From positions 1-64,000 of the forward strand of contig JAGGNK010012559.1 in assembly GCA_017590115.1 (NCBI GenBank): a DNA stretch of 64,000 nt. The letters are read 5' to 3'. Position numbers and translations under genes: made by a program. The DNA is from Montifringilla adamsi. Lineage: Eukaryota > Chordata > Aves > Passeriformes > Passeridae. Under the pieces are notes generated by a model, which was given only the letters and a program-made list of their open reading frames with translations, had not been told where the DNA came from and searched no databases. Positions 59,700 through 64,000 of the stretch are shown here, one piece after another; position 1 is the first letter of the stretch, and each line of letters starts with the position of its first letter.

Positions 59700-60780
59700 G
59701 GACAGGTCTCCACCCTTGTCCCCACCCCACCTGGGGACAGGGACAGCTCTGGGCCCGCAGTCACCTGGACAGACAAACAAACTGCCCCAGGGAGGGAGTA
59801 GCTGCCAGCTCCGTCCTCATCCTTTCCGGTAACACTGAGGAAAGAAGTTTAAGTCTTCTTCCCAGGTGTACATACAAAAAAGGGATCGGAGCTGCTGCAC
59901 AGCTCTTTTAACCACTTAGGAAACCCACTGAATTAATTTATTTGCCTTTTTAATTCCCTTATTTTTAAAGCAATTTTTATCCATTTACCTGTTTCCCAAC
60001 AACCAAACTCCAAAACACAAACCCCAGCAACAGCCCAGCATTTCAAACTTTAGCAGCAATACAGGTTCAGCCCTAATCACATTGACATTTAGCCTTGGTT
60101 GTCACCAGGATGTTGTTCAGTGTTGCCACCTGCCAGCTGCACATGTCCGCCTCTACTGGCAGCCCCTCATGTCTCCACTGCCTGGCTTTGGTGACAACAG
60201 GGACAGCCAGGCAGTGAGTGCACACTCACTGGTGTCCTCAGGAGCCAAGGTCCTGGAAGAGCTGTGAGATGCTCCACAGGAGAAGGCGTCTCAAGACCTG
60301 CAGGTAGACTAGAGGAGCCTGAGGCACCAGCTCAATATTCCATGACAAAATTTTACCTCCGGTTCAGAGACTTTGCCACAGCCCAGCCATCCAGGGACAG
60401 AAGAGAGTGGCTCCAACTCAGAGGCTCTGGCTCCCTACAACCCATTTTTCTTCATGGTGAGGAAACAGGCAACCAGAATCACCAAGGCTCCAGCTGAGGG
60501 TGTTGGAACATCCCAAGGTTGCAAGAAGTTGCTCTAGTACCTCCATGGAGGTCCAGGTGTTTCTGCATTCCAGGGACCCCTGAGGAGGGCTGTGGGGAAC
60601 ACCCCACTGGCAGGGTGCTGCAGCAAACACAGGAACTTGCCTCTGAGCACTGGTGAACTCCACTGGAAGGGGATGCTCAGGCTCCATGGCTCAGAGCCAG
60701 CCCAGCCTCACCCCATCCCAATGCAACTCAAACACACGAGACACCACAAGGATTTGAAGTAATTGCATTTATTCAAAATC
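59700..60780. other. Intergenic space between RAB42 and the SNHG12-like gene
   Basis: Contains the RAB42 upstream region and no recognised gene. A minus-strand AATAAA at 60768-60773 is a second possible end for the snoRNA host transcript. Confidence 0.45.
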
Positions 60781-60792
60781 CTATCACACACA

Positions 60793-60905
60793 CAGAATAG
60801 TCCAAGTTGGAAGGGACCAGATAGATCACAGAGTCCAGCCCTTAAGTGAATGGCTCATACAGGGATCAAACCCACCACCTTGGCATTACTGGCTCCCTGC
60901 TCTAA
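60793..60905 (-). mobile_element. CR1-type LINE tail
   Basis: CACAGAATAGTCCAAGTTGG, GATAGATCACAGAGTCCAGC and CATACAGGGATCAAACCCAC fit the CR1 subfamily whose tail encodes the AACCTTGGCATTA segment. Confidence 0.65.
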
Positions 60906-61328
60906 TAAAGTATTTAATATCCAGACCCCCTCCTGAGAAAACTCCATGAAACAGACTGTTCTTCCAGGTGGAGCATCTGAACTGGAGCTTCAGCAACACC
61001 TGGAGCCAAGCCAGTTCCATCTCCCTCCACTGCAGGTGAATGGAGCCCAGAAGTGGCTAATCCCACTTGGTGGAACTCATAGCTCAGGAAGCAGCCAGGA
61101 TCTGGCTCTGCAGAGCTCCCACTTCTGCAGGAGAGGGGTGGGAAAGAACAGTCTGGCACTGCAGCACCGAGTCCCTCAGGAATGGCTCACCCTCTGCTTA
61201 GACCTGAAAAAAGGGATAAAGAATCCAGCTGAGTGATGAGCAGTCAGGCTCAGTGTGGTGTCAGATTCCATCCACATTCCAGGACTCCTGGATGTCCCCT
61301 CCCCGCCCTGAGGTTTTGGGTAGCTTAT

Positions 61329-61400
61329 GCCTGGCCTCAGCCCCATATCCGCAGGACTCATTCAACAGTCTCCAGACTCGGGAATCATCACAGACCAGGC
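61329..61400 (-). ncRNA. SNORD99: SNORD99, C/D box snoRNA
   Basis: Minus strand: C box GTGATGA (61385-61391), D box CTGA (61337-61340), and an 8-bp terminal stem GCCTGGTC/GGCCAGGC (one G-U pair) directly outside the boxes. The guide before the D box is complementary to CCCCATATCCGCAG, a segment I recall from 28S rRNA. The base opposite the fifth nucleotide from the D box is the A after CCCC, matching the A methylation attributed to SNORD99. It lies in the intron between exons 61829-61932 and 61203. Confidence 0.88.
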
Positions 61401-61572
61401 TGCACTGCCACTGATCTCACCCACACCCCGCACCACAGATGTCAACTCTAGTCAATTAAAAGCCTCTGAAACAAGGTTGATCATTCCCACCGGCACAGTC
61501 CAGATGAAAAACTGGCCACTTCCAGCACAGTCAGCTTGAACTGTCCTGTCCTCCAGACCCCACTCCAGATCA

Positions 61573-61800
61573 CGCAATCCCAGAATGGTTTGAGTCAGAA
61601 GGCACCTTAAAAGCTCACCCTATTCCACACCCTGCCATGGGCAGGGATACCAGACCAGGATGGCCTAAGCCCCATCCAAGCTGGCCCTGGACACTTCAGG
61701 GATGGGGCAGCCACAGTTTCTCGGGGCAACCAGGGCCTCCTCAACCTCACAGCCAAGAATTTCCTCTCAGTATCTAGTTTACCCTTACTGCCCATTCCAA
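61573..61800 (-). mobile_element. CR1 LINE 3' fragment in an SNHG12 intron
   Basis: CGCAATCCCAGAATGGTTTG, CCTGCCATGGGCAGGGATACC and GATGGGGCAGCCACAGTTTC in reversed CR1 order, upstream of SNORD99 in the same intron. Confidence 0.85.
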
Positions 61801-62122
61801 CACCAGGAGTTCCCCAGAGGACACTCACATGTTCTGCACTGCAGCTTTACCACAACTCGGGTCCTATGGGAAGCAAGCTGAAGCCCTTGGGACAGGGCTC
61901 ACAGGTTCTCATCTTTTTCCACAGAATTATTGCTGAAAAAACAGAGCGAGAGTTTAGTGCCTGAAGCCAGTGGGTCACTGCAAATCCATGGCTCAGATAT
62001 TCCTGACAAATTCCAGCCCCCCAACCCTCATGGCATGTCTGCCCCCTGTGCCCAATGTTCATCCCTTCTCCTGACCAGGAGTTTCCTTCCCAACCAGAAT
62101 TCCCAAAACAGAGGCCAGCACA

Positions 62123-62257
62123 GCCTGTCTTCCTAGTGGCCCCTCTCAGCCAGGACACACCTGCAGAGAGCCCAAGACCAGCATGAATGTTACTCTTCCT
62201 CCTTTTTCGACCACAAGATCGGTATTCAGATCTGATGGGAAAGGGATTTGGAGGGAT
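62123..62257 (-). ncRNA. SNORA61: SNORA61, H/ACA box snoRNA
   Basis: Minus-strand sequence ATCCCTCCAAATCCCTTTCC then CATCAGATCTGAA and GATCTTGTGGTCG closely matches the human SNORA61 5' hairpin as I remember it. H box AGAGTA at 62191-62196. The 3' hairpin has a CAGG/CCTG apical stem, and an ACA box (62126-62128) lies three bases before the predicted end. About 135 nt, two hairpins of about 61 nt. It sits in the intron between exons 62295-62340 and 61829-61932. H/ACA snoRNAs guide pseudouridylation of rRNA with dyskerin in the nucleolus. Confidence 0.88.
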
Positions 62258-62774
62258 GAGCTGTGGAGATCCAACAAAGGTACTACCCTCTCACCTGGGT
62301 TTATCCATCAGATGGGTGACTTCTGGAACACCCAGGACTCCTGGAAGACACCACAACATACCCCCAATATCAGCAGTGGGCTGCAGACTTTTGTGGACAC
62401 ACCTTTGACTCATTTCACCCTGGAACCCCAAGCAAGAAACAGCCCAATTCCCAAAAATGTATTGGAGGGGTGAGTGACAGTCACAGGCAGAAGAGGCCCA
62501 GCAGTCAAAGACCTTCCCATTGCTCTGGCATGTTGTTGGAGACCTGCAGCTACTGCATGGAGCCACAGCTCTTGGATTAACATGCAGGTAAACACAAGAG
62601 TCTATCCAGTAAAGTCTGTGACAGAGTGAGTGACTAGCTCTGGGATCAGGGCTGACACCCAGTTCTGCCTCTAGCGAGCCCCAGAGAGAGGAACTGCCCG
62701 TATCTCACCCACACATGATGTGGATGGGGCAAGAACTAAGGGAGTTTGCAGGGTCCAGCCCCAAGGACAAGCCC

Positions 62775-62908
62775 TATGAAGGATGCACATGCGCTAGCAC
62801 TGCCCAACAGCAGAGGGGCAGCAAACGCTGCTGGTTCCTACTCTGGTCCAGGGAGGCCACAAAACCAACCAATTCCCAGCCTCTCAACAGAGGACTCCAG
62901 AACCTGGA
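62775..62908 (-). ncRNA. Candidate second H/ACA snoRNA of the SNHG12 locus
   Basis: In the intron after exon 62922-62988 the minus strand shows TCCAGG pairing with CCTGGA around about 64 nt, then an H-box match AGAGTA (62839-62844). A second hairpin with CTGCCC/GGGCAG follows, and an ATA about 61 nt after the H box. The spacing equals that of SNORA61. Human SNHG12 carries two more H/ACA RNAs (SNORA44, SNORA16A), but I cannot match either from memory, and the lower stems are weak. Confidence 0.3.
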
Positions 62909-63620
62909 TCACCCATCTCACCTGCCCAAAGCTGAGGCTGTCACCAGCCATCCCATGTCCCGGGATCACCTTCTACACCAGGATGCTGCTGGGGAAGAAG
63001 AGATTTAAGTAAATTGCAAGAGAAGTAAGTTAAAACAAAACTACAGAAAGACGGGATACATCCCTTCCCCTCCTCCCACGCCGTGCATCAATATGGACCC
63101 CAGGGGCAGGGATTTGCGGCGGCCGCCTCCTGCCAGCACCAGTAACCCCCCCAACCCATCGCGGGCTCTGTACTTTCCCGAAATGTTGCCGGACAGTTAC
63201 GAAGGTTTCAACTGAGCGGCGACCGTCGAGGAAAATCCCTTTGCTCTCGGCTCCTTTTTGACTGCATCTACCACAGCACCGACAGACGCAGCTTCGATAG
63301 GGCCGGGCGGCTCTTCCGCCCGCGGCCACCTGTCCCGGGACAGGGCATTAGCTCAGCCTCGGGGGTCCCTCACTCACCCGGGGCCGGGCCCGGCCTGAGG
63401 AGGGCGGCGGGGGCAAGGTCGCGCTGCCCTTCGCAGCCTTCGCAGCGCACCGAAGCGCCGCCGCCGGACGCGATGCCCACAGGGCGCCGATGCGGCGGAG
63501 CCGATGCGGCGGGAGAACCCCAGCGACGAAGGATGGCGATGGATGGTTCCCGACGGCAACCACACAGCCATCACAGCTCGCCGCCATGGCCGAAAGAGGC
63601 GGAAACTACTCCGCGGCCAC

Positions 63621-63698
63621 CTTTTATAGCGCGGCAGCACGGGCTCCGATTGGCTGCTGGTGCCGGGCTCTCTCGCAGAGGCTTCTGGGAGTTGTAGT
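63621..63698 (-). promoter_or_regulatory. SNHG12: Promoter of the SNHG12-like gene: TATA, CCAAT and ZNF143 sites
   Basis: On the minus strand: ACTACAACTCCCAGAAGC (63683-63698 core, ZNF143/SBS2-type), CCAAT (63649-63653) and TATAAAAG (63621-63628). The pyrimidine-rich start CCTCTTTC begins about 30 bases after the TATA box, at 63599. The order and spacing are those of a strong TATA-containing 5'TOP promoter. Confidence 0.85.
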
Positions 63699-63782
63699 CG
63701 CGCCGCGTACAGTCCCAGACATCGTTCCTGCCTTTCCCCCTTCCAGTCTCCCCCTCCACCCCATCCCAAAGCATAAAAAAGA

Positions 63783-63885
63783 CTCCTGAACAACCTGCTC
63801 TAGGTGTTCCTGCCCATGGCACCTGGTGGAACGAGATGAGCTTTCAGTCCTCTCCCAACCCAAACTATTTCAGTTCCCATGATTC
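63783..63885 (+). mobile_element. CR1 LINE 3' fragment, plus orientation
   Basis: TAGGTGTTCCTGCCCATGGC, GAGATGAGCTTTCAGTCCTC and CCCAACCCAAACTATTTCAG form a CR1 tail upstream of the SNHG12 promoter. Confidence 0.8.
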
Positions 63886-64000
63886 ACAACAACCCCCACT
63901 AGCACTGGGAGCAGCTGCACACCCCCACCCCACCTAAATGACTCCAGTCCGGGTGGGACAAGTACAATTTCTCTCTCCTTCTCCATGCAAGGTCCACACC

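Larger units (their letters stand above)
60890..63599 (-). ncRNA. SNHG12: SNHG12-like snoRNA host transcript
   Basis: A multi-exon minus-strand transcript whose introns carry SNORA61 and SNORD99, the combination known from human SNHG12. Predicted exons from splice signals: 63378-63599 (donor GTGAGT), 62922-62988 (donor GTGAGA), 62295-62340 (donor GTGAGA), 61829-61932 (acceptor TTTTTTCAG, donor GTGAGT), and a last exon from 61203 to about 60890 (ATTAAA near 60911). Further exons in 62345-62900 are possible. The start is placed by a TATA box and a pyrimidine start (CCTCTTTC), the 5'TOP design typical of snoRNA hosts. The exons show no conserved coding frame. Exon limits are predictions. Confidence 0.75.

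Noticed and set aside
61228..61312. Plus-strand C/D-like pair TGATGA and CTGA
   Set aside because: No terminal stem forms around the boxes, and the real C/D RNA (SNORD99) is on the other strand next to it.

Overview
The window looks like a gene-dense stretch of a bird genome. The evidence is many 3'-truncated CR1 LINE copies on both strands (tails resembling TTCTATGATTCTATG), compact introns, very GC-rich promoter islands, and a gene order matching the vertebrate YTHDF2-GMEB1-TAF12-RAB42 block (human 1p35.3, from memory). All assignments come from reading the sequence. No database search was run.

Layout, left to right. Positions 1-2300 show no recognisable gene. YTHDF2 (m6A reader, minus strand) runs from 24546 to 4234. 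Its last coding exon holds only seven codons and lies beyond a 14-kb intron full of CR1 fragments; the 3'UTR continues to about 3.35 kb or 2.3 kb. GMEB1 (SAND-domain transcription factor, minus) occupies 35804-27161 in nine coding exons. A GC-rich island with a 2-base assembly gap separates it from a divergent plus-strand gene at 37567-47449. That gene has 15 coding exons and encodes a CUB-LCCL-discoidin type I membrane protein, apparently a third DCBLD-family member beside DCBLD1 and DCBLD2.

At 47923-47794 (minus) is the U11 snRNA gene of the minor spliceosome. Its octamer and Staf/ZNF143 sites sit about 200 bp upstream, next to the start of plus-strand TAF12 (coding 51191-54428). Two tandem minus-strand Rab genes follow: a RAB39-like gene (57745-56285) and RAB42 (59645-58277). 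The right end holds a TATA-containing, 5'TOP-like non-coding snoRNA host gene on the minus strand, from about 63599 to about 60890. SNORA61 and SNORD99 lie in its introns, which identifies it as SNHG12.

The genes do not form one pathway, but RNA metabolism is strongly represented: an m6A reader, U11 snRNA and an rRNA-modification snoRNA host. Three points stand out: the extra DCBLD-like receptor, the two adjacent RAB39/42-type GTPases, and a 76-codon in-frame upstream extension of TAF12 that crosses its first splice junction.
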